Source: Parasedimentitalea maritima
GTDB taxonomy: Bacteria; Pseudomonadota; Alphaproteobacteria; Rhodobacterales; Rhodobacteraceae
Length of the DNA stretch: 64,000 bases
Assembly (NCBI RefSeq): GCF_005771405.1
Contig: NZ_VAUA01000004.1
Span: 248,001-312,000, forward strand
Reading direction: 5' to 3'
Of this stretch, positions 1-7,936 are shown in pieces. Each line of letters starts with the position of its first letter. The first letter of the stretch is position 1. A model generated the notes under the pieces. That model ran no database searches. It saw only the letters and a program-made list of their open reading frames with translations, and was not told where the DNA came from. The translations under genes were made by a program, and so were the position numbers.

Positions 1-1341
1 CAGGACTTGGCCTCTGGTGGCGACGTCCCACCGTGTCGGTCACGAACGGCTAAGGCATTGTTCCAGCTGGAGAAAAATAAGTGGAACGGCGCCTGCACTG
101 CGATCACCACCAAACGGGCGATGGCGCAGGCAGTTGAAACAGACGCACGGGAGATGAGGGGGGAACCACTTGGGCCACTGGCTGGCTTTCATGTGGTTTG
201 GAAAGACATTTTTGATCAGGCAGGTGAAGTAACCACCTGTGGGTCAGCATTGCGACGGGATGCGCCGCGCTCAAAGCAAGATGCTCGTAGTGTACAGCAG
301 ATTGAGGCCGCAGGTGCGGTGTCACTTGCGCGTACAGGTCTTTCTGAACTTGCCTTTTCGGGGCTGGGCATCAACCCGCATTTTGGCACCCCTCCTTCTG
401 CTCTGTCGACCTCGAAGCCGTTGGTGCCGGGGGGGTCCACGTCGGGCGCAGCTGTGCTTGTCGCCCATGGGCTTGCTGATTTGGGTATGGGGACTGATAC
501 ATCGGGCTCCATACGGATACCTGCAGCGCTGAATGGCATCCTAGGGTTTCGGCCAAGCTCAAGCCGCTATAGTAAAATCGGCGTACACGAGCTTTCACAG
601 ACGCTTGACACTGTTGGCACCCTCTCTCGCTCGTTCGACCTGCTGCTGGCGGCTGACCGGGTATTGGCTAGCCCAGCTCTGGCGACCAAGGTCTACGAGA
701 AGGCTGTGATCTTAGACCTATCGGATACGTTGGGGCCAACGTGGTCACCGGAAGTTTTCCACGCTTATGATGAGGCCCTAAAATGTGCTTCAAATGCTGG
801 ATGGCGCATTCAGATTGGGCGGTTGCAATCTGTCGATGACCTACATGCGCTGCTAAAGGCTGAAGGCCCGCTTGTTGCGATCGAAGCTCGGCGGAAATAC
901 TCAGGTTTGTTGTCTGGATCCGAGTCTGATCGAATTGATCCAATGATCCGCGCACGGTTGTCTCAGGCTCCAGTGCTCACGGATGCCCGGATTGCAAAGT
1001 ACATAGATAAAAGATCACAGCTGGTAGCAAAGTCGCGGTCTGAAATCGGCAACAGGCTTGTCGCCTTTCCCACAGTTCCATCTCTGCGTCACGACCTTGC
1101 CACCTATCAATATGATCTGAAAGCAGCGCAGGCGTTGAATGCTCGGTTGCTGGCCGCAACCATGGTTGGCAGCCTTCTGGATTGGCCCGGGCTAGCGGTA
1201 CCCCTGCGAAATGCAGAGGAGCGCGTCCAAGGGTCGTTCCTGCTTTCTGCAGCATCTGGAAACGATGGACTTTTGCTGGATCAAGCAAAGCACATCATTC
1301 CGCAAATCACACACTTACCCCAATCAAAACGAGGAAAATGA
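1..1341 (+). CDS. Amidase signature family hydrolase (5' partial)
   Basis: Amidase signature enzyme, hydrolysing a carboxamide to acid and ammonia. The Ser-cisSer-Lys triad is visible, numbering from the TTG at base 7: Lys66 in VWKDIF, the GGSTSG loop near 142-147, and nucleophile Ser168 in [11 protein letters not shown]. The frame is open to base 1, and the usual N-terminal helix before the EPLGPLAG segment looks short, so the true start is probably outside the window. The TGA ends one base before the next ATG, so it is co-transcribed with the deacetylase-like gene. Substrate unknown; AtzE/AtzF-like amidases and GatA-like paralogues belong to the same superfamily. Family call is secure, specificity is not. 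Confidence 0.85.
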   Translation, partial: QDLASGGDVPPCRSRTAKALFQLEKNKWNGACTAITTKRAMAQAVETDAREMRGEPLGPLAGFHVVWKDIFDQAGEVTTCGSALRRDAPRSKQDARSVQQIEAAGAVSLARTGLSELAFSGLGINPHFGTPPSALSTSKPLVPGGSTSGAAVLVAHGLADLGMGTDTSGSIRIPAALNGILGFRPSSSRYSKIGVHELSQTLDTVGTLSRSFDLLLAADRVLASPALATKVYEKAVILDLSDTLGPTWSPEVFHAYDEALKCASNAGWRIQIGRLQSVDDLHALLKAEGPLVAIEARRKYSGLLSGSESDRIDPMIRARLSQAPVLTDARIAKYIDKRSQLVAKSRSEIGNRLVAFPTVPSLRHDLATYQYDLKAAQALNARLLAATMVGSLLDWPGLAVPLRNAEERVQGSFLLSAASGNDGLLLDQAKHIIPQITHLPQSKRGK

Positions 1342-1342
1342 T

Positions 1343-2221
1343 ATGACAAAAGAAATTTTGGTCGCTTATGGCGTTGATGTAGATGCCGTAGCGGGTTGGC
1401 TTGGTTCTTATGGCGGAGAAGACTCTCCTGATGACATCTCACGTGGTATGTTTGCCGGGGAGGTCGGTGCGCCCCGGTTGCTAAAACTCTTTGAGAAATA
1501 CGACCTTAAGACCACCTGGTTCATTCCCGGTCACTCGATGGAGACTTTCCCTGATGAAATGGCCGCAGTTGCAAAGGCCGGACATGAGATCGGTATCCAC
1601 GGTTATTCTCATGAAAATCCTATCGCCATGACAAGAGAACAGGAAATGGCGATCCTTGATAAATCAATTGAGTTGGCCACCAAACTGAGTGGCAAACGCC
1701 CGACTGGTTACGTTGCGCCGTGGTGGGAGTTTTCAAATGTTACCAACGAGCTATTGTTGGAACGTGGTATCAAATATGACCATTCTCTGATGCACAACGA
1801 TTTTCACCCATACCGCGTGCGGGTTGGCGACAGCTGGACCAAAATCGACTACTCGCAGCATCCTGACACGTGGATGAAACCACTCGAGCGTGGCGAGGAA
1901 ACTGACCTGATTGAGATCCCAGCGAATTGGTATCTGGACGATCTGCCACCCATGATGTTCATCAAGAAATCCCCTAACAGCCATGGCTTCGTCAACCCGC
2001 GCGATATCGAACAGATGTGGAAGGATCAGTTCGATTATGTCTACCGCGAGAATGACCATGCCGTCTTTACGATGACGATCCATCCGGATGTATCTGGCCG
2101 TCCGCAGGTCCTGATGATGCACGAACGTCTGATCGAGTACATCAACAGCCACGAAGGTGTGCGCTGGGCCACATTTGACGAAATCGCAGACGACTATAAC
2201 GCACGTGCACCACGCGGCTAA
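1343..2221 (+). CDS. Polysaccharide-deacetylase-fold hydrolase, HP0310/PgdA-like
   Basis: A 292-residue NodB-fold metal hydrolase. The start at 1343 follows an AGGA site and lies one base after the amidase stop; the longer upstream frame only overlaps the amidase. From memory it resembles H. pylori HP0310 (PgdA) over its whole length, including the N-terminal [20 protein letters not shown] segment, the HGYSHENP metal motif, APWWEFSN and TIHPD. HP0310-type proteins are atypical deacetylases whose closest structural relatives include cyclic imidases and allantoinase-like PuuE. With an amidase upstream and a CobW protein downstream, hydrolysis of a small cyclic imide or amide is a better inference than cell-wall modification. 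No signal peptide, so cytoplasmic. Confidence 0.85.
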   Translation: MTKEILVAYGVDVDAVAGWLGSYGGEDSPDDISRGMFAGEVGAPRLLKLFEKYDLKTTWFIPGHSMETFPDEMAAVAKAGHEIGIHGYSHENPIAMTREQEMAILDKSIELATKLSGKRPTGYVAPWWEFSNVTNELLLERGIKYDHSLMHNDFHPYRVRVGDSWTKIDYSQHPDTWMKPLERGEETDLIEIPANWYLDDLPPMMFIKKSPNSHGFVNPRDIEQMWKDQFDYVYRENDHAVFTMTIHPDVSGRPQVLMMHERLIEYINSHEGVRWATFDEIADDYNARAPRG

Positions 2222-2276
2222 GGGAAGCGAAGGGCAGGATCAGTTTTGGTCCTGCCTATCAGGCAAGGAGAACCAA

Positions 2277-2594
2277 ATGTGCGGCTTATGTGGGATTTTT
2301 GGAAGTGATGACCATTGGAGTGCGGCTAGTCTGACCCTGAGTGCATCCGCTGATCCTGTCGGCAGGCGTCGTGACAGGAATGCACGCATATCTGCTGTAA
2401 ATCAGATGCTGTCCCGGCAGCGCATTCAACTGTCTGATTGGCAAGGGCAAAGCTACGTCTTGCGTGGGCCTACGGGCCAACAGAGCATAGTGAGCAATGT
2501 CACTGAAGTCTGGGCCAGCCTTGAGGATGATTTTGGCAAAAAGTTTGACCCGCTGGATGTGGCTAACTTCCCGTCGGAAGGGCCAAGCACATGA
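2277..2594 (+). CDS. Small MCGLCG-start protein, unknown function
   Basis: A 105-residue protein with a good AAGGAG site 6 bases before ATG 2277. Its first residues, MCGLCGIFG, copy the N-terminus of class II (Ntn) glutamine amidotransferases, where Cys2 becomes the nucleophile. At 105 residues it is far too short for a glutaminase domain (about 200 residues) and I see none of the downstream glutaminase motifs. The rest carries a basic RRRDRN stretch and a segment RIQLSDWQGQSYVLRGPTG that could form a small beta domain. Its TGA overlaps the cobW-like ATG (ATGA), so the two are translationally coupled. It may be an accessory subunit or metal-binding partner; function unknown. Confidence 0.75.
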   Translation: MCGLCGIFGSDDHWSAASLTLSASADPVGRRRDRNARISAVNQMLSRQRIQLSDWQGQSYVLRGPTGQQSIVSNVTEVWASLEDDFGKKFDPLDVANFPSEGPST

Positions 2595-3553
2595 CGCGCC
2601 AAGCGCCAATTCCCATCATTCTGTTGACGGGTTTCTTGGGGGCAGGGAAAACGACATGGCTGTCGCGAGCTTTAAGGCATGAGAGTGCGGGTCGGACGGC
2701 TGTGTTGGTTAATGAATTCGGAGAGGTCGGGATCGACCATCTGTTGGTGGGCACTATTGCGCCCGACACAGTGTTGTTGAACTCCGGATGCATCTGCTGC
2801 CAAATTCGAGGAGAGTTGAAAGACGCAATTTTGGATGTGATCACCCGTGCTAAACGCGGTGAGATTCCAACATTTGAGAAAATCGTTATCGAAACCACCG
2901 GCCTTGCTGACCCTTCTCAAATTCTGTCGACGCTGATGTTTGATCCGGTGCTGCATAACCAAGTGTCCTTACAGCATGTTGTGACAGTTGCTGACGCTCA
3001 AAACGGAGCAACTATTCATTCAGCGCAACCTGAATGGGTCGGCCAAATCGCTGCGGCAAGTGTCCTCTTGCTGACAAAAGCCGATTTGGTGTCTTCGTCC
3101 AAATTGCAAGCTTTGCGGATGCGGTTGGCGCTGGTAAATCCAACTGCTGAACAGCTCGTCGCACAGGATTGCCCCGGTTTTCGCGATATTGATGGCACTG
3201 GGGACAGTCATCTGCCTACAGTCAATTTTGATAGATCTAGTCAACACCAGGACGGCACTGGCGCGCAGACCTTAAGTTTAACATTGGAGAGGCCAATGGA
3301 CTGGGTGAAGTTTATCGTTTGGCTATCTGCGCTTATTCATCGTCACGGTGCAAAGCTTCTGCGCGTTAAGTGCCTGTTGAATACTGAAGAGACAGGCCCA
3401 GTGTTGATTGACGGCGTCGGGCATACGCTTCACCATCCTCGCCACCTTGACAGTGAAGTTGCATCCGACGAGAAGTCACGCCTCGTGTTTATTGCCCGCG
3501 ATCTCGATATGACGCAACTTCGCTTGTCTTTTGAGAAATTTGTAGGAACGTGA
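2591..3553 (+). CDS. CobW/COG0523 family metallochaperone GTPase
   Basis: A 320-residue G3E-family GTPase. The P-loop GFLGAGKTT spans residues 14-22, NEFG 41-44, the metal-binding GCICC motif 66-70 (Cys67, 69, 70), and a TKAD base-recognition motif lies near 160. A C-terminal CobW domain covers roughly 235-318. COG0523 proteins deliver Zn, Fe or Co to partner metalloenzymes using GTP hydrolysis. Coupling to the MCGLCG gene by ATGA and proximity to the NodB-fold hydrolase suggest it metallates the pathway enzyme (inference). No Zur-type operator was recognised. Confidence 0.9.
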   Translation: MTRQAPIPIILLTGFLGAGKTTWLSRALRHESAGRTAVLVNEFGEVGIDHLLVGTIAPDTVLLNSGCICCQIRGELKDAILDVITRAKRGEIPTFEKIVIETTGLADPSQILSTLMFDPVLHNQVSLQHVVTVADAQNGATIHSAQPEWVGQIAAASVLLLTKADLVSSSKLQALRMRLALVNPTAEQLVAQDCPGFRDIDGTGDSHLPTVNFDRSSQHQDGTGAQTLSLTLERPMDWVKFIVWLSALIHRHGAKLLRVKCLLNTEETGPVLIDGVGHTLHHPRHLDSEVASDEKSRLVFIARDLDMTQLRLSFEKFVGT

Positions 3554-3581
3554 AACCTGTTCGACAGGCCTAAGGAATTGA

Positions 3582-4766
3582 ATGCCGGATTCGCTGAAAA
3601 CTCCATCCGTTCACACCAAGACACCCAAATTGCGTGTACTTGGGACTGACGTTACGCTGATTGGTGCGCTCAAAAATGCTGCTGAAGCCGATTTAGGAAT
3701 TCATTTGGAATTTACTGTGTTGGATGGAATTCAAGCACAACGCAGGGGCGTTTTGGCACCTGAAACTTTTGATATCTACGATCAATGGTTCCACGATTTG
3801 GATCAGGTCTGGCCGGCGAGATCACTCAAGCCCATCGATATTGACCGCATCCTCATTTGGGATGAACTGCAGGCTTGGCCCGTTTTGAACGAACAACATG
3901 TGTCTGGAACTCTCAGCGGCACCCCATTTAGCCGTCTCTATGTGCAAGACAGCGGCGAGCTATCGTGTCAGGCCACTGGACAAATCTCGATGCTGCCGAC
4001 CGTATACAATGCAGACAGTTTTGCGGTCATCGGGGACACGTCAGAACCTGAGCCAAATAGCTGGGCCGATTTGCTATCAGATCGCTGGAGTGGACGAGTT
4101 GCCATTCAGGCTGACGCCGCTATTGGGGTTCCTGATCTCTTGATGGCATTGCGCGCGCAAAATGAATATTCCTGTAGCGATCCTGGAAATCTGAGTTTGC
4201 GCGAAATCGAGTCTTTCATTCGGTTGGTTAAACAATATCAACTATCAAATCATTTCCTGGGATTTTGGAATGATAATCCCCCGAGCACCAACGGTACCGC
4301 TACACTGTCCACAATGTGGTGGTCCAATTACCTTTCGCAAAAAGCAAAGGGCACTTCTATCCGAATGTGTACTCCAACAGAGGGGTATCGCGGTTGGTGC
4401 GGCGGAATGGCTTTATCGCAGCACGTGGATCAACGAACGGAAGAGCTGGCCTATGCCTATATGAACTGGTGGTTGACTGGGCCGGCCGGGGCCATCATGG
4501 CACGAAACGGGGCTTACATGGCAGCTGCGAGCGCGACACGCTCACATCTTACAGCAAACGAATGGGACTTTTGGTACGATGGAAAACCCTCTGTTGCGGA
4601 TATTTTGGACCCCTTCGGAAATGTGGTTTACCGTCCAGGTGAACTTCGTGAAGGCGGCAGCTGTGAGAACCGGCAAAAGCAAATCGTGATATGGAATTCA
4701 GTGATGGATGAGCATAATTTTCTCGTCCGACTTTGGAACGTGATCACTGAACGTGCATTGGTCTAA
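3582..4766 (+). CDS. Extracellular-solute-binding-like protein without signal peptide
   Basis: A 394-residue protein with the pattern of a type II periplasmic binding protein (PotD/iron-binding type): an N-terminal KLRVLGTDVTL strand, PTVYNADSFAV, SWADLLSDRWSGRVAI, and a C-terminal ALVYN-like EELAYAYMNWWLTGPAGA segment. The start has an AAGGA site (3572-3576). The N-terminus (MPDSLKTPSVHTKTPK) has no hydrophobic core, no lipobox and no twin arginine, so it would stay in the cytoplasm. No ABC permease or ATPase gene follows; the next gene is convergent and overlaps its stop. It may bind the pathway substrate inside the cell or a transporter may be encoded upstream of the window. Confidence 0.7.
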   Translation: MPDSLKTPSVHTKTPKLRVLGTDVTLIGALKNAAEADLGIHLEFTVLDGIQAQRRGVLAPETFDIYDQWFHDLDQVWPARSLKPIDIDRILIWDELQAWPVLNEQHVSGTLSGTPFSRLYVQDSGELSCQATGQISMLPTVYNADSFAVIGDTSEPEPNSWADLLSDRWSGRVAIQADAAIGVPDLLMALRAQNEYSCSDPGNLSLREIESFIRLVKQYQLSNHFLGFWNDNPPSTNGTATLSTMWWSNYLSQKAKGTSIRMCTPTEGYRGWCGGMALSQHVDQRTEELAYAYMNWWLTGPAGAIMARNGAYMAAASATRSHLTANEWDFWYDGKPSVADILDPFGNVVYRPGELREGGSCENRQKQIVIWNSVMDEHNFLVRLWNVITERALV

Positions 4767-5693
4767 ATCACTAATTTTTGCACCAGAAACATTATGACCA
4801 GCGGTACGGTCACAACCGAAGCAACAGTCCCATACATAACCCCAGTTGCGGCCTGTCTAGCCCCGCGTCCTGCGCCACTGGCTAGCACGTAGACATTCGC
4901 AGCAGGTGGGAGCGATGCAATGAGAATGGCGGTTCCCAGCCAAATCGGCTGATGCGCGAGCAACGGCCATAGTCCCACAGCAACCAAAACTGGATGTAGC
5001 ACCAGCTTCATTAAAATACTCGCTGTGATATCCAGCGAAAAATCCAACCGTCGTTGCCGTGCAAGTGTCACGCCAAGTGAAAACAGGGCACAGGGAGCCG
5101 CCGCATTTTGGAGACCGGTCAAAGTCGCATCAATTGACGTGGCCAAGGATAGATCGGCTGTGACAAAAATCAGTGCAATTACGACAGTCAGGACAAATGG
5201 ATGACAGACTGCTTTGACGATCTCTCTCCCAATGCCCCTAATTGACATAACTCGGCCAGCAGTTGTCACAGTCCACAAAGTCAGCACTACAACAATCTCA
5301 GAACAAAAAGATCATGGCCGCGGGGAGGCCGGCATCATTGCCAAAAATCTGAACCGACAAGATTGGCCCCATGTATCCAATGTTTGAATATGCCCCTACG
5401 AGCCCGGAGACGGCAGGATCGAGTCCTTTTTTCCTTATGCGACTGACGCTTGCTGAAACCAAAAACAGGCTTGCAGTTACTGCAGACGTAGCTGCAAGAA
5501 GTACCAGTATCTCGCCAGTTGGATGGCCCGCCCGAATAATAGTTTGAAACAAAAGCGCAGGCATTGCGATGTAAAAGACAAAGCTATCCATCCATACCTG
5601 CGCCGCCTCGGATTTATCCAAGTATCGCTGAGCAACAAAGCCAATCCCTATGTATGTGAAAAACGGAAATAGAAGTACAATTCCTAACGACAT
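4763..5693 (-). pseudogene. AEC family (auxin efflux carrier/malonate) transporter, frameshifted
   Basis: Two adjacent frames together make one AEC transporter of about 310 residues. The N-terminal part (5693 to 5298) has hydrophobic segments and the conserved SGLVGAYSNIGYMGP; the C-terminal part (5287 to 4763) has five or so more segments including ILIASLPPAANVYVLA. The break lies in a T5 run on the coding strand (A5 at 5304-5308 on +). Removing one T gives continuous AAMIFCSEIVVVLTLWT, which fits the family. It is therefore either a recent one-base insertion or a sequencing error. If intact it would be an inner-membrane exporter or importer of organic acids. Its end overlaps the stop of the convergent gene by 4 bases. 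Confidence 0.8.
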
Positions 5694-5731
5694 GCCGCAC
5701 TCCGGATTTCCGGAATGCGGTGTCTTTTTTT
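5694..5731 (+). terminator. Strong hairpin with T-run beside the AEC start codon
   Basis: Arms 5695-5706 and 5709-5720 pair at 11 of 12 positions, followed on the + strand by a long T run (5724-5732). This has the form of a rho-independent terminator for + strand transcription. On the minus strand the same hairpin directly abuts the AEC ATG (5693) and covers its GGAG ribosome site. Confidence 0.6.
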
Positions 5732-5744
5732 GGTTGTTATCGTT

Positions 5745-6848
5745 CTACGCATTGGCCAGCATAAATGCGTTGGCCGTTTCAAGATTTGCGAGCGGTGAAA
5801 ACATCCCGAAATCAAACTCACGGGGTTGTTGGCCGCTTTTTACCAGGCTTGGCCAATCCGGTGAGGCCAAGGCGTCTTTCCCGATGGCAACAAAGTCACT
5901 GTGTTCTTGAGCGATCATACGATTGGCTACCTGAGGGTCACCAAGGTTACCGTTCGCGATGATTGGCAGCGAAGTAAGCGTTTTGGCCAGGTTAGACAGG
6001 GACGTTCCTTGGCCAAATGCAGGGGCATCGGCTGCGAACTCCGTGGTATGAATGTAGTCAGCGCCACTGGTTTCAACGGCGTTGAAAATTACCTTTGCGT
6101 CGTCATCCTGCCCTCCCCATTTGTGATCAAAGTCGTTGACTTTACCCTGAGAGATGCGCACCCCAATGGTGAAATCTGTTCCGACGGCTTCGCGAACACG
6201 TTCGATAACTTCACAGGTCAGATGAATTCGCCCAAATACGTCCTGACCGTATTTGTCGTTTCGATAGTTGGTATAGTCGGTCAGGAACTGATCTAGTAAA
6301 TATCCATTTGCCCCATGCACTTCGACCCCGTCTGCGCCAGCATCCTGGGCACGTTTCGCAGCTTCAGCAAAACCAGAAATTGCCGCTTCAATCTCAGCAG
6401 GTGTCATTTCGACCGGTACTGGATATGCGCCAAGACCACGGTAAAACTCCATCTGGGTGCCCTTGGGCTGCACTGCCGATGGTGCACCGGTTTCATTTTT
6501 AAACCGATTGAACTGAGATAATGCCCCAGCGTGCATCAATTGCAGGACGACTTTTGCACCGGTGGTGTGTATGCCTTTGATCAAGCCTGCCCAACTGGCA
6601 GTCTGCGCTGCATCCGTAATACCCGGCTGATACTGGTAACCTTGGCTAAATTGGCGGTCGGTATAGACACCTTCGGTAATAATGGCTCCAAACCCACCCC
6701 TGCCAAAGGCTTCGTAGTAAGGTTGCATCAATGAGCTGACCTCACCCGTTGCTTCTGCACTGGTACGTGTCATTGGTGCGACGAGGGTTCTGTTTCGTAA
6801 TTCGATTTTGCCAAGTAGGGCGGATTCAAAAAGGCGAGAGTGGGGCAT
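5745..6848 (-). CDS. Alkene reductase, Old Yellow Enzyme family
   Basis: A 367-residue FMN-dependent ene-reductase that reduces activated C=C bonds with NAD(P)H. It shows the N-terminal RNRTLVAPMTRTSA segment, QLMHAGALSQ, the substrate-binding-type VEVHGANGYLLDQFL with catalytic-site His and Asn, and the C-terminal FVAIGKDALASPDWP phosphate-binding end. Length is normal for the NemA/OYE1 class. It is divergent from a LysR gene 96 bases away, the common arrangement of an OYE with its regulator. Substrate unknown; roles range from nitroester to enone detoxification. Confidence 0.92.
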   Translation of the reverse strand: MPHSRLFESALLGKIELRNRTLVAPMTRTSAEATGEVSSLMQPYYEAFGRGGFGAIITEGVYTDRQFSQGYQYQPGITDAAQTASWAGLIKGIHTTGAKVVLQLMHAGALSQFNRFKNETGAPSAVQPKGTQMEFYRGLGAYPVPVEMTPAEIEAAISGFAEAAKRAQDAGADGVEVHGANGYLLDQFLTDYTNYRNDKYGQDVFGRIHLTCEVIERVREAVGTDFTIGVRISQGKVNDFDHKWGGQDDDAKVIFNAVETSGADYIHTTEFAADAPAFGQGTSLSNLAKTLTSLPIIANGNLGDPQVANRMIAQEHSDFVAIGKDALASPDWPSLVKSGQQPREFDFGMFSPLANLETANAFMLANA

Positions 6849-6944
6849 CTGATCATCCTTGTTACTGTCCCTTCAGCTATACTTGGTTGGAAAAATGTGA
6901 GAATTAGTCAAAATGTTCAGTCATCTTTTCCAAATCGATACGTA

Positions 6945-7838
6945 ATGGGCAGCGAGAAACTCTCTGATCTTTTGTTGATCTTCAGGGCAGTAGTGGATGC
7001 TGACAGTTTTTCCGCTGCCGGGCGTGAGCTAAATATGTCACCTGCTTGGGTGGCAAAGCAGGTGACTAGACTAGAAGCAATTTTGGATTCGGCCCTGTTG
7101 ATCCGGTCCACCCGCTCTCTGCGGCTGACAGATGCCGGGCAAGAGTGTTATCGGACGGCGGGAAATGTGGCCGACGAACTGACGGCTCTCAAGAACAAAA
7201 TTCACAGTGATGCAAAGCTTGTGTCTGGTACGGTTCGCATAAATGTGCCCTCTATCGTGGCAATAGATATACTGGCGCCACATCTTGCAGCGTTTCAGGT
7301 CAAGTACCCAAAACTAAGTCTTGATGTAGTAGTATCTGAGCGATTTGTGGACGTCCTGAACGAGGACGTCGATATTGTTTTTCGAGCTGTACGCTCTCTA
7401 AGTGACAGTACGGCCATTGTCCGGCAGGTTGCCGATCTTCCGCGGATCCTGTGTGCCTCAACTGATTATCTAAGAACAGCGCCGCCAATTGATACACTGG
7501 CGGACGTGCAGGCCCACAAAGCGCTTATGTTCAGTGGGTTGCAAAAACCCATGATGTGGTTTCTGAGGCAGGGTGAAAACGAAGGCTGGGCAGAACCTCA
7601 AATAGCTCTCCAGGCTAACAATAGCTTTGTCTTAAAGCGTGCCGCAGTGGATGGGGCAGGGCTCGCGTTTCTCCCAAAGGTAATTGTGGAGGCTGAATTG
7701 CGAACTGGGCAACTGATCCACCTAAACCAGTTCGAAGATGCAGCCCCATTGACCCTGTTCCTGCTTCGCGCACCCCAAAGGCACCTTCCAATTCGCGTGC
7801 AAACAGCCTGGAACTACTTCGCCAGACTGGGGAAATAG
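6945..7838 (+). CDS. LysR family transcriptional regulator
   Basis: 297 residues from ATG 6945. An N-terminal winged helix-turn-helix covers residues about 5-63 (FSAAGRELNMSPAWVAKQVTRLE then LLIRSTRSLRLTDAG), followed by a LysR substrate-binding domain with the VRINVPSIVAIDILAPHL start. The frame continues upstream to 6840 but that stretch overlaps the divergent OYE start and does not look like a LysR N-terminus. No good ribosome site precedes 6945, so the start is moderately certain. Placement suggests control of the divergent alkene reductase in response to its substrate. Confidence 0.9.
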   Translation: MGSEKLSDLLLIFRAVVDADSFSAAGRELNMSPAWVAKQVTRLEAILDSALLIRSTRSLRLTDAGQECYRTAGNVADELTALKNKIHSDAKLVSGTVRINVPSIVAIDILAPHLAAFQVKYPKLSLDVVVSERFVDVLNEDVDIVFRAVRSLSDSTAIVRQVADLPRILCASTDYLRTAPPIDTLADVQAHKALMFSGLQKPMMWFLRQGENEGWAEPQIALQANNSFVLKRAAVDGAGLAFLPKVIVEAELRTGQLIHLNQFEDAAPLTLFLLRAPQRHLPIRVQTAWNYFARLGK

Positions 7839-7903
7839 GAGAGTCCCCAACTTAGTAAACTTCGACCTGAGCAAACGCTGAATGCAGTTGTGCGAATGGA
7901 GGG

Positions 7904-7930
7904 CTGCGGCGGATCCAAGATCCACCGCAG
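7904..7930. other. Hairpin between convergent genes
   Basis: Arms 7904-7915 and 7919-7930 pair at 11 of 12 positions with a 3-base loop. It lies between the convergent LysR and aldehyde dehydrogenase genes and could stop or protect both transcripts, but neither strand has a U-tract. Confidence 0.55.
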
Positions 7931-7936
7931 GCTGTG

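Noticed and set aside
2277-2594. Glutamine amidotransferase or asparagine synthetase fragment
   Set aside because: Only the first nine residues match; no other glutaminase motif is present and the gene looks intact with its own ribosome site.
5287-5308. Programmed +1 frameshift in the AEC gene, by analogy with prfB
   Set aside because: The TTC-TGA-G context does not give stable re-pairing on +1 slip, there is no upstream Shine-Dalgarno-like stimulator evident, and a homopolymer explanation is simpler.
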